Shown piece by piece: positions 6,774 through 14,726 of a stretch of DNA of 64,000 bases. Position numbers and translations under genes: made by a program. The DNA comes from Cyclobacteriaceae bacterium. Its GTDB lineage: Bacteria; Bacteroidota; Bacteroidia; Cytophagales; Cyclobacteriaceae. Numbering within the stretch: position 1 is the first letter of the stretch; every line of letters begins with the position of its first letter. The notes beneath the pieces are model-generated. The model saw only the letters and a list, made by a program, of their open reading frames with translations, ran no database searches and had not been told where the DNA came from. Location of the stretch: the NCBI GenBank assembly GCA_020832375.1, contig JAFIEW010000006.1, positions 1 to 64,000 of the forward strand, given 5' to 3'.

Positions 6774-9407
6774 ATGAGTACAACGCCCAAGGATTCGAAA
6801 GCCATCCGTAAGACATTTCTGGATTTTTTTGAGAGTAAAGGACATAAAATTGTCCCATCTGCGCCCATGGTCATCAAAGATGATCCTACGCTTATGTTTA
6901 CCAATGCGGGGATGAATCAGTTTAAAGATTTTTTCTTGGGTAATAAAAAGGCCGTGGATACCAAGGTGGCTGATACGCAGAAGTGCTTGAGAGTGAGTGG
7001 AAAGCACAATGATCTGGAAGAAGTAGGTCATGATACCTACCATCATACCATGTTTGAGATGTTGGGCAACTGGTCCTTCGGTGACTACTTCAAGAAAGAA
7101 GCCATCGACTGGGCTTGGGAGTTACTCACCGAAAAGTATGGCCTTGAGAAAGATCGCCTTTATGTTACCGTTTTTGAGGGGGATGAGGGCGATGGTTTGC
7201 CTTTTGATGAGGAGGCTGCGGGATATTGGAAGCAGCATGTGGCGGCAGATCGTATTCTCAATGGCAATAAGAAGGATAACTTTTGGGAAATGGGCGATAC
7301 AGGACCTTGTGGCCCTTGTTCGGAAATACATATTGACCTGCGTAGTCATGCCGAGCGCAGCAAGCAAAGTGGTCATGAGCTGGTGAATGCCGACCATCCG
7401 CAGGTGGTGGAGATTTGGAACTTGGTATTTATCCAATTCAACCGAAAAGGCGATGGCAGCTTAGAGTCACTCCCCGACAAGCATATCGATACGGGAATGG
7501 GTTTTGAGCGGCTTTGCATGGCAATTCAGCAGAAAGAATCTACCTACGATACGGACGTTTTTGCACCTCAAATTAAGCATCTGGAGTCTAAAAGTGGGGC
7601 TATCTATGGCAAAGAAGAGCCGAAAGATATTGCCATTCGAGTGATCAGTGATCATATCAGAACGATCGTTTTTGCAATTGCAGATGGTCAGCTGCCTTCT
7701 AACAATAAGGCAGGCTATGTGATTCGAAGGATTTTGAGGCGAGCGGTGCGCTATGGCTATACTTTCTTAGATTTGAAAGAGCCATTTTTATTTGAGATGA
7801 CGAGCTTGCTTTCGGCGCAGTTTGAAGAGATTTTCCCTGAGGTGAAGGCGCAGCAGGAGCTAATAGAGAAGGTGATCAAAGAGGAAGAAGCTTCCTTCTT
7901 GCGTACTTTAGATACGGGACTGAAGCTTTTGGGTCAGCATTTCGAGCAGGCTCAAAGCAAAGAAATAGCGGGAGACTTGGCATTTGAGCTATATGATACT
8001 TTTGGCTTCCCAATTGACTTGACGCAATTAATTGCTCGAGAAAATGGATTTACTGTTGATGAAGTCGGCTTCACAGCAGCGATGCAGGAGCAGAAGAATA
8101 GATCGAAGGCAGCGGCGGGCAGCAAGCAGGGCGACTGGATAGAGGTGAAGCAGGGTGAGAGTACCTTTGTGGGCTACGACCTTTTGAATCGCGAGACGCA
8201 GTTGCTACGCTACAGAAAGGTAGAGCAAAAAAATAAATCCTTTTACCAATTGGTATTGGAGCAAACGCCTTTTTATCCTGAAGGTGGAGGTCAAGTGGGG
8301 GATGTGGGTACATTATCCTTTGGAGAGCAGAAAGTTGCCGTTTGGGATACGAAGAAGGAAAACGACTTGATTCTTCATTTTGTCAATGAGCTACCTCGAG
8401 CAACGGATGCTAGGGTGGTGGCGATGGTCAATGGTGAAAAACGTGCGGCGAGTGAAGCCAACCATACTGCAACCCACCTCTTGCATGCGGCACTACGACA
8501 GGTGCTTGGCGAACATGTACAGCAGAAAGGCTCTTTGGTGAGTCCTAATGCTTTGCGATTTGACTTTTCTCATTTTTCTAAGGTGAGTGCTGAGGAGCTA
8601 TTGCAAATCGAGCGATTGGTCAATGCGAAAATTAGGCAAAATGTTCCTCTGGTAGAGGATAGAAATATTCCAATTGCCGAAGCACAGGCGAAAGGTGCGA
8701 TGGCACTCTTTGGTGAGAAATATGGTGATACCGTAAGAATGATTACTTTTGATGCGGATTACTCTGTTGAGCTATGTGGCGGTACTCATGTGGGTGCTAC
8801 TGGCAAGATTGGTGCTTTTTGCATTGTGAGTGAGAGCGCCGTGGCAGCAGGGGTAAGAAGGATCGAGGCTTTGAGTGCTGAGGCAGCAGAAGAATACCTG
8901 CGTGCTCAAAAGGAAACCTTACTTGAGATTAAGGAAAGCTTAAAGCAACCCAAGGATGTGGTGCAGTCGGTACAGCAGCTGCAGCAGCAGAACCAAAAGC
9001 TACAGAAGGAGCTAGAGCGCTTGCAGTCTGAAAAGGCGGGAGCAGTGAAGGATCAGCTGATTGCGAAGGTTCGCCAGCAGGGCGAGTTGAAGGTGATCAT
9101 CAGCAAAATCAGCTTACCTACCGCCGATGCCTTGAAAAAGTTGGCGTTTGAATTGAGAAATGAGGTCGAGGGCTTATTTGCAGTGCTAGCTGTTGATATA
9201 GCAGGAAAGCCACAGATCGCAGTAGTGATGACCGATGAGGTACAGCAGTCGAAAGGCTTCCATGCAGGTAAGATGGTGAAAGACTTGGCGCAACATATAC
9301 AAGGTGGAGGTGGTGGACAGCCATTTTTCGCTACTGCAGGAGGAAAGAAGCTTGAGGGACTCGATGCGGCAGTGAAGGCAGCTGAGGAGTTGATTGCTGG
9401 GGAATAG
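6774..9407 (+). CDS. alaS: Alanyl-tRNA synthetase
   Basis: 877 residues, normal length. It charges tRNA-Ala and edits mischarged Ser/Gly. The class II catalytic core opens with the typical KTFLDFFESKGH and APMVIKDDPTLMFTNAGMNQFK. The editing domain has its zinc ligands: HTATH near residue 564 and CGGTH near 668. A coiled-coil-rich region (about 720-760) leads to the C-terminal DHHA1 domain, which ends in GGGGGQPFFATAGGK. ATG at 6774 gives the standard N-terminus. It is not overlapped by neighbours and is preceded by a spacer with the CCTCATCCCACG motif. Confidence 0.98.
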   Translation: MSTTPKDSKAIRKTFLDFFESKGHKIVPSAPMVIKDDPTLMFTNAGMNQFKDFFLGNKKAVDTKVADTQKCLRVSGKHNDLEEVGHDTYHHTMFEMLGNWSFGDYFKKEAIDWAWELLTEKYGLEKDRLYVTVFEGDEGDGLPFDEEAAGYWKQHVAADRILNGNKKDNFWEMGDTGPCGPCSEIHIDLRSHAERSKQSGHELVNADHPQVVEIWNLVFIQFNRKGDGSLESLPDKHIDTGMGFERLCMAIQQKESTYDTDVFAPQIKHLESKSGAIYGKEEPKDIAIRVISDHIRTIVFAIADGQLPSNNKAGYVIRRILRRAVRYGYTFLDLKEPFLFEMTSLLSAQFEEIFPEVKAQQELIEKVIKEEEASFLRTLDTGLKLLGQHFEQAQSKEIAGDLAFELYDTFGFPIDLTQLIARENGFTVDEVGFTAAMQEQKNRSKAAAGSKQGDWIEVKQGESTFVGYDLLNRETQLLRYRKVEQKNKSFYQLVLEQTPFYPEGGGQVGDVGTLSFGEQKVAVWDTKKENDLILHFVNELPRATDARVVAMVNGEKRAASEANHTATHLLHAALRQVLGEHVQQKGSLVSPNALRFDFSHFSKVSAEELLQIERLVNAKIRQNVPLVEDRNIPIAEAQAKGAMALFGEKYGDTVRMITFDADYSVELCGGTHVGATGKIGAFCIVSESAVAAGVRRIEALSAEAAEEYLRAQKETLLEIKESLKQPKDVVQSVQQLQQQNQKLQKELERLQSEKAGAVKDQLIAKVRQQGELKVIISKISLPTADALKKLAFELRNEVEGLFAVLAVDIAGKPQIAVVMTDEVQQSKGFHAGKMVKDLAQHIQGGGGGQPFFATAGGKKLEGLDAAVKAAEELIAGE

Positions 9408-9474
9408 TGAATCGTGTTTTGAGAGGGATGGTCTGATAAGTTTTACTATTTACGAATTACGGATCACAAAATTA

Positions 9475-9494
9475 CCCCCTCATCCCACGAAAAA
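9475..9494 (+). repeat. Short spacer motif CCCTCATCCCACGAAAA
   Basis: Same motif as at 6616, 40 bases upstream of gatB, followed by an A/G-rich tract. Confidence 0.55.
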
Positions 9495-9533
9495 AAGAAA
9501 AAATAAATGCTTAACGGCTGAAATAAATATAGA

Positions 9534-10988
9534 ATGGACGAAGCAATAAGAAATAAATATACGGTGGTCATCGGGCTGGAAGTGCATGCTCAGCTACTGA
9601 CCAATACAAAAATCTATACCTCAGATTCTGCAGAGTATGGGGCGATGCCCAATACGCATATTAGCCCGATCACCTTGGGTCATCCTGGCGTGATGCCTAA
9701 ACTCAATAAGCGAGTGCCTGAGTTTGCTATGAAGATTGGCTTGGCGTGTAATTGTGAAATTACCCGACATAATATTTTTGCTCGTAAAAATTATTTTTAT
9801 CCCGATTTGCCGAAGGGCTACCAAATCACGCAAGATAAGACACCTATTTGTACGGGTGGTTTTGTACCCATTAAGTTGAAAGATGGCACGGAGAAAAATA
9901 TCGCTCTTACGCGGATTCATATTGAGGAAGATGCAGGTAAATCTATGCACACTGTTGATGAAAGCGATACTTTGGTAGACTTCAATCGTGCGGGTGTGCC
10001 GCTAATTGAGATTGTAAGTGAGCCTGACTTGAGGAGTGGAGAGGAAGCCTATGCCTACCTGACGGAGGTGCGCCGCCTAGTGCGTTATCTTGAAATATGC
10101 GATGGCAATATGGAGGAAGGATCCTTACGTTGTGATGCCAATATTTCGGTGATGCTACATGATGCCAAGGAGTACGGCAAGAAGGTAGAGGTGAAAAATA
10201 TGAATTCTATCCGCAATGTGCAGCGCGCCATTGAGCATGAGGTGGAGCGCCAGATTTTAGCGATTGAAGCAGGGGAAGAGATTATCTCTGAAACCCGAAC
10301 TTTTGATGCTGCAACGGGCTTAACGGCAAGCATGAGGACTAAGGAAGATTTGAACGATTATCGCTATTTTCCTGATCCCGATTTGGCCCCATTGAATATT
10401 TCACAAGAGTGGGTAGATGAGGTGAAATCAAAGCTTCCTAGTTTGCCAAATGACCTTTTTGAGCGTTTTACCAAAGAGATGCAACTTCCTGATTATGATG
10501 CGGGAGTACTGGTAGATACTAAGGAGATTGCTCTCTATTTCGAGGAGCTTTGCCAGCATACAAAATATTATAAGGCTGCCTCTAACTGGATGATGGGGCC
10601 GATCAAGTCTTATTTGAATGAGCTGACGCTATCGATTGAGAAATTTCCGTTGAAGCCTATACAAATAGCAGAATTGATTCGTATAGTAGAAGATGGGAAA
10701 GTTAGTTTTGCGGTAGCTTCACAAAAGCTATTTCCTCATATGCTGCAAGCACCTGAGAAAAGCGCCGAACAAATTGCGCAAGAACATAATTTAATCCAAG
10801 ATAGCAGTAGTGATAGTATTCAGCCTATTGTTGATGAGGTGATCGCTGCCTTTCCTGATAAGGTTGCAGCCTATCAGTCAGGTAAAAAGGGTTTGTTAGG
10901 GATGTTTATGGGGGAAGTGATGAAGCGCAGTAAGGGTAAAGCCGATCCTAAAGTGGCAAGTCAATTGCTAGAAAAAAGTTTGAACTAA
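9534..10988 (+). CDS. gatB: Asp/Glu-tRNA amidotransferase subunit B
   Basis: 484 residues. GatB is the kinase/tRNA-binding subunit of the GatCAB complex that converts Glu-tRNA(Gln) and Asp-tRNA(Asn) to the amidated forms. It opens with the family signature VVIGLEVHAQLLTNTK. LGHPGVMPKLN and FYPDLPKGYQITQ follow, then EVKNMNSIRNVQRAIEHE and the C-terminal YqeY-like tail (KGLLGMFMGEVMKRSKGKADP). gatA and gatC are not in this window. The gap to the downstream thioredoxin lipoprotein is only 12 bases, so the two probably share a transcript. Confidence 0.97.
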   Translation: MDEAIRNKYTVVIGLEVHAQLLTNTKIYTSDSAEYGAMPNTHISPITLGHPGVMPKLNKRVPEFAMKIGLACNCEITRHNIFARKNYFYPDLPKGYQITQDKTPICTGGFVPIKLKDGTEKNIALTRIHIEEDAGKSMHTVDESDTLVDFNRAGVPLIEIVSEPDLRSGEEAYAYLTEVRRLVRYLEICDGNMEEGSLRCDANISVMLHDAKEYGKKVEVKNMNSIRNVQRAIEHEVERQILAIEAGEEIISETRTFDAATGLTASMRTKEDLNDYRYFPDPDLAPLNISQEWVDEVKSKLPSLPNDLFERFTKEMQLPDYDAGVLVDTKEIALYFEELCQHTKYYKAASNWMMGPIKSYLNELTLSIEKFPLKPIQIAELIRIVEDGKVSFAVASQKLFPHMLQAPEKSAEQIAQEHNLIQDSSSDSIQPIVDEVIAAFPDKVAAYQSGKKGLLGMFMGEVMKRSKGKADPKVASQLLEKSLN

Positions 10989-11000
10989 AAAGATATAAAT

Positions 11001-12140
11001 ATGAACCGAGCCTATTTATTGAGTTTATGCCTGTTTGTTTTAGTTGGAATGAGTGGGTGTAGTAATGGCGAATCAAAAAATGTAACTGAAAAGGAGTCTG
11101 GTGAGATCCGTCTTTTTGGAAAGGTAGAAAAGCCTCAAGAGGGCATTGTTATCTTGCAGGAGATGATCGACAATAATTTTGAAACGATCGATACGCTTGC
11201 TTTAGATGAAAACAATCAGTTTGAAAAAGTATTCGAGCCTCGGCAGGCAGGCTTTTTTAGAATTAACTTCTTCGACAAGCAATTTGTCAATTTAGTATTA
11301 GATAATGAGGATGTAGAAGTGATCGCTGATGGTAGTCGTATGAATGGCAAAGGTGAGGTGAAAGGATCTACTGATACTGATTATCTTACCAATCTATCCG
11401 ATAAGATGCAGTCGTTTAATGAGCTTATGCAGAGCATGAACATGGAGTATAGTGACGCTAGGAATAAGAAAGATACGGAAAAACAGACTAAAATTGAAGA
11501 GCAGTATTTAGCTAAGCAGCAAGAGCATACCGAAAGCTTGAAGTCCATGATTCGTGAGATGGGCACCTCCATCACCGCGGTATATGCCATCAATTATATC
11601 AATGTAGAAGAAGAGTTTAATTTTGTAGATACTTTGGCTAGTAAATTATCAGATGCAAAGCCAAAAAATACTCATGTTCTGCGATTAGTAGATCAAGTGG
11701 AAAGCATGAGGAATCTTGCTGTAGGTCAGCCTGCACCAGAAATTGAATTACCAACGCCTGAGGGTGATACTTTTGCACTCTCTCAGTTGCGAGGCAAAGT
11801 GGTGTTGATAGATTTTTGGGCAGCTTGGTGTGGACCATGCCGCAAGGAGAATCCTAAGATTGTAAAGCTTTATGAGGCATACAAAGACAAAGGATTCGAT
11901 ATATTAGGTGTATCGCTTGATAGAAAGAAAGAAGATTGGATCAAGGCCATCGAGAAAGACGGTTTAGTTTGGAATCAGGTGAGCGACTTGAAATATTTCA
12001 ATAGTGAAGCCGCAGCTATCTACAACATATCTGCCATTCCAGCTACTTATTTGGTAGATGAAAATGGGTTAATCATTGCAAAAAACCTTAGAGGTAAAGC
12101 ACTTGAAGATAAATTAGCAGAGATTTTTAAGGATGTATAA
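11001..12140 (+). CDS. TlpA-like thioredoxin lipoprotein with DUF4369-type N-domain
   Basis: 379 residues. An SPII signal (GMSGC, Cys20) marks a lipoprotein of the periplasmic side. The N-terminal part resembles the DUF4369 beta-domain of Bacteroidota (LFGKVEKPQEGIVILQEM). A Gln/Lys/Glu-rich helical linker (about 130-180) joins it to a TlpA/AhpC-TSA thioredoxin fold with active site WCGPC at 276-280 and cis-Pro in AIPATYLVD. It is a likely thiol-disulfide oxidoreductase acting on envelope proteins. It is last in the gatB transcript, ending at a terminator 37 bases downstream. Confidence 0.9.
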   Translation: MNRAYLLSLCLFVLVGMSGCSNGESKNVTEKESGEIRLFGKVEKPQEGIVILQEMIDNNFETIDTLALDENNQFEKVFEPRQAGFFRINFFDKQFVNLVLDNEDVEVIADGSRMNGKGEVKGSTDTDYLTNLSDKMQSFNELMQSMNMEYSDARNKKDTEKQTKIEEQYLAKQQEHTESLKSMIREMGTSITAVYAINYINVEEEFNFVDTLASKLSDAKPKNTHVLRLVDQVESMRNLAVGQPAPEIELPTPEGDTFALSQLRGKVVLIDFWAAWCGPCRKENPKIVKLYEAYKDKGFDILGVSLDRKKEDWIKAIEKDGLVWNQVSDLKYFNSEAAAIYNISAIPATYLVDENGLIIAKNLRGKALEDKLAEIFKDV

Positions 12141-12176
12141 ATTGAACATATCTCATCGAAAAGGATAAGTTATTAT

Positions 12177-12208
12177 AAACCGAGCTAGTCAATAGTCTCG
12201 GTTTTTTT
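12177..12208 (+). terminator. Terminator after the gatB-tlpA pair
   Basis: AAACCGAG (12177-12184) pairs with CTCGGTTT (12197-12204), followed by a T run. Confidence 0.85.
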
Positions 12209-12249
12209 ATTGATTAGAAGATAAAGATTGCTAATTATATAAGGCTTGC

Positions 12250-12423
12250 TTAAACCCAGAATATGCATTAGAAATTCTATTCCGAGCGCAAACTGCTTCA
12301 AAATCAATCGCTTCGCTGCATTTATCGCCTTCACCAGAGCGGTGCTATGCCTCAGTCGCTAAATACTTGATTTTATTGCATTTTGTACTCTCATTACGAA
12401 TCCTAATACCTAATCTGAGTTAA
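12250..12423 (+). repeat. Dispersed repeat family A, copy 1 (MITE-like)
   Basis: 174 bases that align along their length with 62494-62661 in the same orientation. The core shared block is CTTCGCTGCATTTA, then CGCCTTCACCA. The arms form an imperfect inverted repeat: GAGCGCAAACTG near the left and, read on the other strand, GAGTACAAAATG near the right, both running into nnnnnAAAATCAA. Outer ends are TAAACCCAG and GAGTTAAA. No transposase is inside. Confidence 0.75.
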
Positions 12424-12577
12424 ATAGTAGCTTTTACTTGGATTTAGCAATAGGGTAAAAAATAATTTTAATTCAATTTGGTTTTAAAAAAAAACTACTT
12501 ACTTTTCAATCATCAAAAGTACAAAATGTTGCGCAACTGTGGTTTTGATCTATTGAAGTAAATTATTGTTTAACAAA

Positions 12578-12799
12578 ATGCTAAGTAAGATGAAAAAGAT
12601 CAAACATTTATTTTTTGCAATGTTGTTTTCAATTATGAGTATAGGGATAATCTCTACTTTATCAACAACTGATGTAAAAGCACAAGAGGTAATTGAATGT
12701 GAGTTTGTTGCAGCTGAACTGCCAAGTGAGCAAAACGGAGGTACTATTACTATTTGGTATGACTGTGGTGACTTTGTTCTAGAGCTAATATTGAGATAG
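12578..12799 (+). CDS. Small secreted two-cysteine peptide
   Basis: 73 residues from ATG 12578; a second ATG at 12590 would give 69. A strong signal peptide (KKIKHLFFAMLFSIMSIGII) ends at VKA-Q, leaving a mature peptide of about 34 residues, EVIECEFVAAEL through CGDFVLELILR, with two Cys 22 residues apart. No domain recognised. It is followed directly by a terminator hairpin and then, 16 bases on, by a propeller-like lipoprotein. In Bacteroidota, small secreted peptides of the NVEALA type often precede 6-bladed-propeller lipoproteins. This one has the same layout but not the NVEALA motif. Confidence 0.65.
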   Translation: MLSKMKKIKHLFFAMLFSIMSIGIISTLSTTDVKAQEVIECEFVAAELPSEQNGGTITIWYDCGDFVLELILR

Positions 12800-12810
12800 C
12801 ATGTTTGATA

Positions 12811-12840
12811 ACAAGGGGGGCTTTTCCCCTTGTTTCTTTT
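12811..12840 (+). terminator. Terminator-like hairpin between peptide and propeller genes
   Basis: ACAAGGGG (12811-12818) and CCCCTTGT (12826-12833) with a 7-base loop, followed by TTCTTTT. It lies only 16 bases before the next ATG at 12849, so it may act as an attenuator that lets the peptide be made in excess. Confidence 0.75.
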
Positions 12841-12848
12841 ATTCGACT

Positions 12849-13856
12849 ATGAAACACAGCTTATTATTTCTTATTTACCTTCTTCTATTGACGACATGTA
12901 CTAATGATGAGGAGGAGGTCGCAAAAATCACTTTGAGTCTAAAAGAGGAAGTTGATTTATCGCCGTTCAATCTGGAGTTGACCAACATATGGAGCCAAGG
13001 GCTGAAGGATAATTACTTAGGTATTGCAACAACTGCTGCAAAGAAACTTTACATCATGGATATAGATGAGCATGGGGTTGTTTTTAGTATCGATGAAAAT
13101 ACAGAATACGGACAGCTACCACCTACGCAGCCTTCGGATTTTTATGTGACCAATGAGGCGATCTATGTGCTTTACGGCATGTCATCAAAAATTGCGGTAT
13201 TCGATCGATCAGGGGTGATACAAGATATTATCAGTCTTCAATCTGAATATCGCACAGATCCTATTGGTTCTTTCTTTGAAGTAAATGAGAATAAATTCAT
13301 CGTAGGAATGCATTATTCCAATCGTCTTGAAAAAAAATCGCCATATCTTGGGATTTTTAATGTAGATGGTGAAGCAGCATCTTATTTGGGGAATTTTCCC
13401 GATTATTACCAAGTTTCCAATTACCTGCCAGTGCAGCCTAATTTTCATGCACATTTCACCCAAAAAAAAGTTTACGTGCTTCCTGATGCAGATTTGCAAG
13501 GAGTGGTGATCGATTTACAGGATCAGTCTGTTGATAGCTGGCAGCCTTTTGGCGATTTGGAACTTGATTTTTCGGTCAAAAGCCTTGACCGTGAAGACCC
13601 TAGCCTCATTCCACAAAAAATCACTTCTTTTGCAAAATCAGATCAGATTCAAGCCATTACCTATTACCAAGCAGAAAAAACAGCTGATCGGCTCAAAATT
13701 GACTACACTATATTTTTAAATGACGGCACAAAAAATTATACAGCAGACTTTGTCAATGCGTATTTACTTCGTATCAGTGATAGTGAGATACTAGTTTTGG
13801 ATGTGGCGAATATTGAACAGCCTAAGCTGCTGAAATATGCTTATCAATTAGATTAA
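12849..13856 (+). CDS. Propeller-like lipoprotein (6-bladed type)
   Basis: 335 residues from ATG 12849; an upstream extension from 12801 would run through the terminator hairpin and is rejected. The N-terminus is a lipoprotein signal ending LLTTC, with Cys17. The rest is all-beta with repeated 'hydrophobic-D-x-x-G-x' turns (AVFDRSGVIQDIIS, YLGIFNVDGEAASYLG), as in the BF3164/DUF4221-like propeller lipoproteins of Bacteroidota. Exported and probably membrane-anchored. The partner is plausibly the small two-Cys peptide encoded just before. Family call by fold pattern only. Confidence 0.65.
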   Translation: MKHSLLFLIYLLLLTTCTNDEEEVAKITLSLKEEVDLSPFNLELTNIWSQGLKDNYLGIATTAAKKLYIMDIDEHGVVFSIDENTEYGQLPPTQPSDFYVTNEAIYVLYGMSSKIAVFDRSGVIQDIISLQSEYRTDPIGSFFEVNENKFIVGMHYSNRLEKKSPYLGIFNVDGEAASYLGNFPDYYQVSNYLPVQPNFHAHFTQKKVYVLPDADLQGVVIDLQDQSVDSWQPFGDLELDFSVKSLDREDPSLIPQKITSFAKSDQIQAITYYQAEKTADRLKIDYTIFLNDGTKNYTADFVNAYLLRISDSEILVLDVANIEQPKLLKYAYQLD

Positions 13857-13873
13857 TTTTAACACAAAGATGA

Positions 13874-13909
13874 TGCTGCAAAAGTGCAAATGGATAGCAG
13901 TTTGCAGCA
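13874..13909. other. Hairpin after the propeller gene
   Basis: TGCTGCAAA (13874-13882) and TTTGCAGCA (13901-13909) pair over an 18-base loop. There is no T run, so it is not a standard terminator. Confidence 0.4.
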
Positions 13910-13975
13910 AAGTGATAGATTGTATGTTCATGTTAAAAAATTAAAATTTATTTGAAATCATTTAGTACAGCAGAG

Positions 13976-14473
13976 ATGAAAAAAATAATGTTTTTAGGAG
14001 TATTGCTTTTTATGAGTGTCTTTCAATTGCTAGCACAGCAATGTGTGGAAGAACAATTGTTGAGAGTACAATTTATTTATGAAAATAAGGATGTTTCTAT
14101 TGCTAAGTGGCTTACCAATGATCAAATGAGAAAGGGGGCAGCTGAAAAAGGCATGAGATTCAATCCGATGCAGCAAAAGATGAATTTTCTCAAACCCGAT
14201 CAATTGCCAGCAGGTCTACATGAGGTAAAGGATATAGACTTATTCACATTACACGAACTCAATGATGCGGCAGATATTTTGTATGGCTCACCTTTAAAAA
14301 CAAAAGGTGGAGGGAAGCAAGAAAGTATTCATCAACCTGACACCCCATTTTTACTGGTGGTGCATTGCGATCAATTGAGCCAGATCGAGATGCTATTGGG
14401 TTTGCTTCAGTATGCCGATCTCAAGCAACGGATACATGATGGTAAATTATATATTAGCATCCTACCTGACTGA
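13976..14473 (+). CDS. Secreted protein, function unknown
   Basis: 165 residues from ATG 13976; a TTG start at 13952 would hide the signal peptide. The signal peptide is KKIMFLGVLLFMSVFQLLAQ, and the mature protein starts QCVEEQLL. It has only two Cys (one at the mature N-terminus, one in VVHCDQ), no transmembrane segment and no recognised domain. It follows the peptide/propeller pair on the same strand after 119 bases and may belong to the same envelope function, but its link is positional only. Confidence 0.6.
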   Translation: MKKIMFLGVLLFMSVFQLLAQQCVEEQLLRVQFIYENKDVSIAKWLTNDQMRKGAAEKGMRFNPMQQKMNFLKPDQLPAGLHEVKDIDLFTLHELNDAADILYGSPLKTKGGGKQESIHQPDTPFLLVVHCDQLSQIEMLLGLLQYADLKQRIHDGKLYISILPD

Positions 14474-14726
14474 ATTAGGCAGTTTGTAAGCGTTTTTTAT
14501 AACTTGTGAATAGTGGCTGGATGACTGGCGCAAGGATACTCTGCGGCAAAAAGTTCAGAAAGGACGAAATAACAAAGCATGGGGTGATAGTTCTATGTCC
14601 AACGGATAGCAGAATAAAAGCTCTGCTGGGGGTAATAACTTGTGATTAATGACCAATGACTTTTTTATTCAGTGTGCAGTTATGCGATAAATCTGCAAAC
14701 TGCGACAATTTTAAATTCTCCTGTTA

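Noticed and set aside
12801..12848. N-terminal extension of the propeller lipoprotein from 12801
   Set aside because: It would translate the terminator hairpin and place the lipoprotein signal 16 residues inside the protein.
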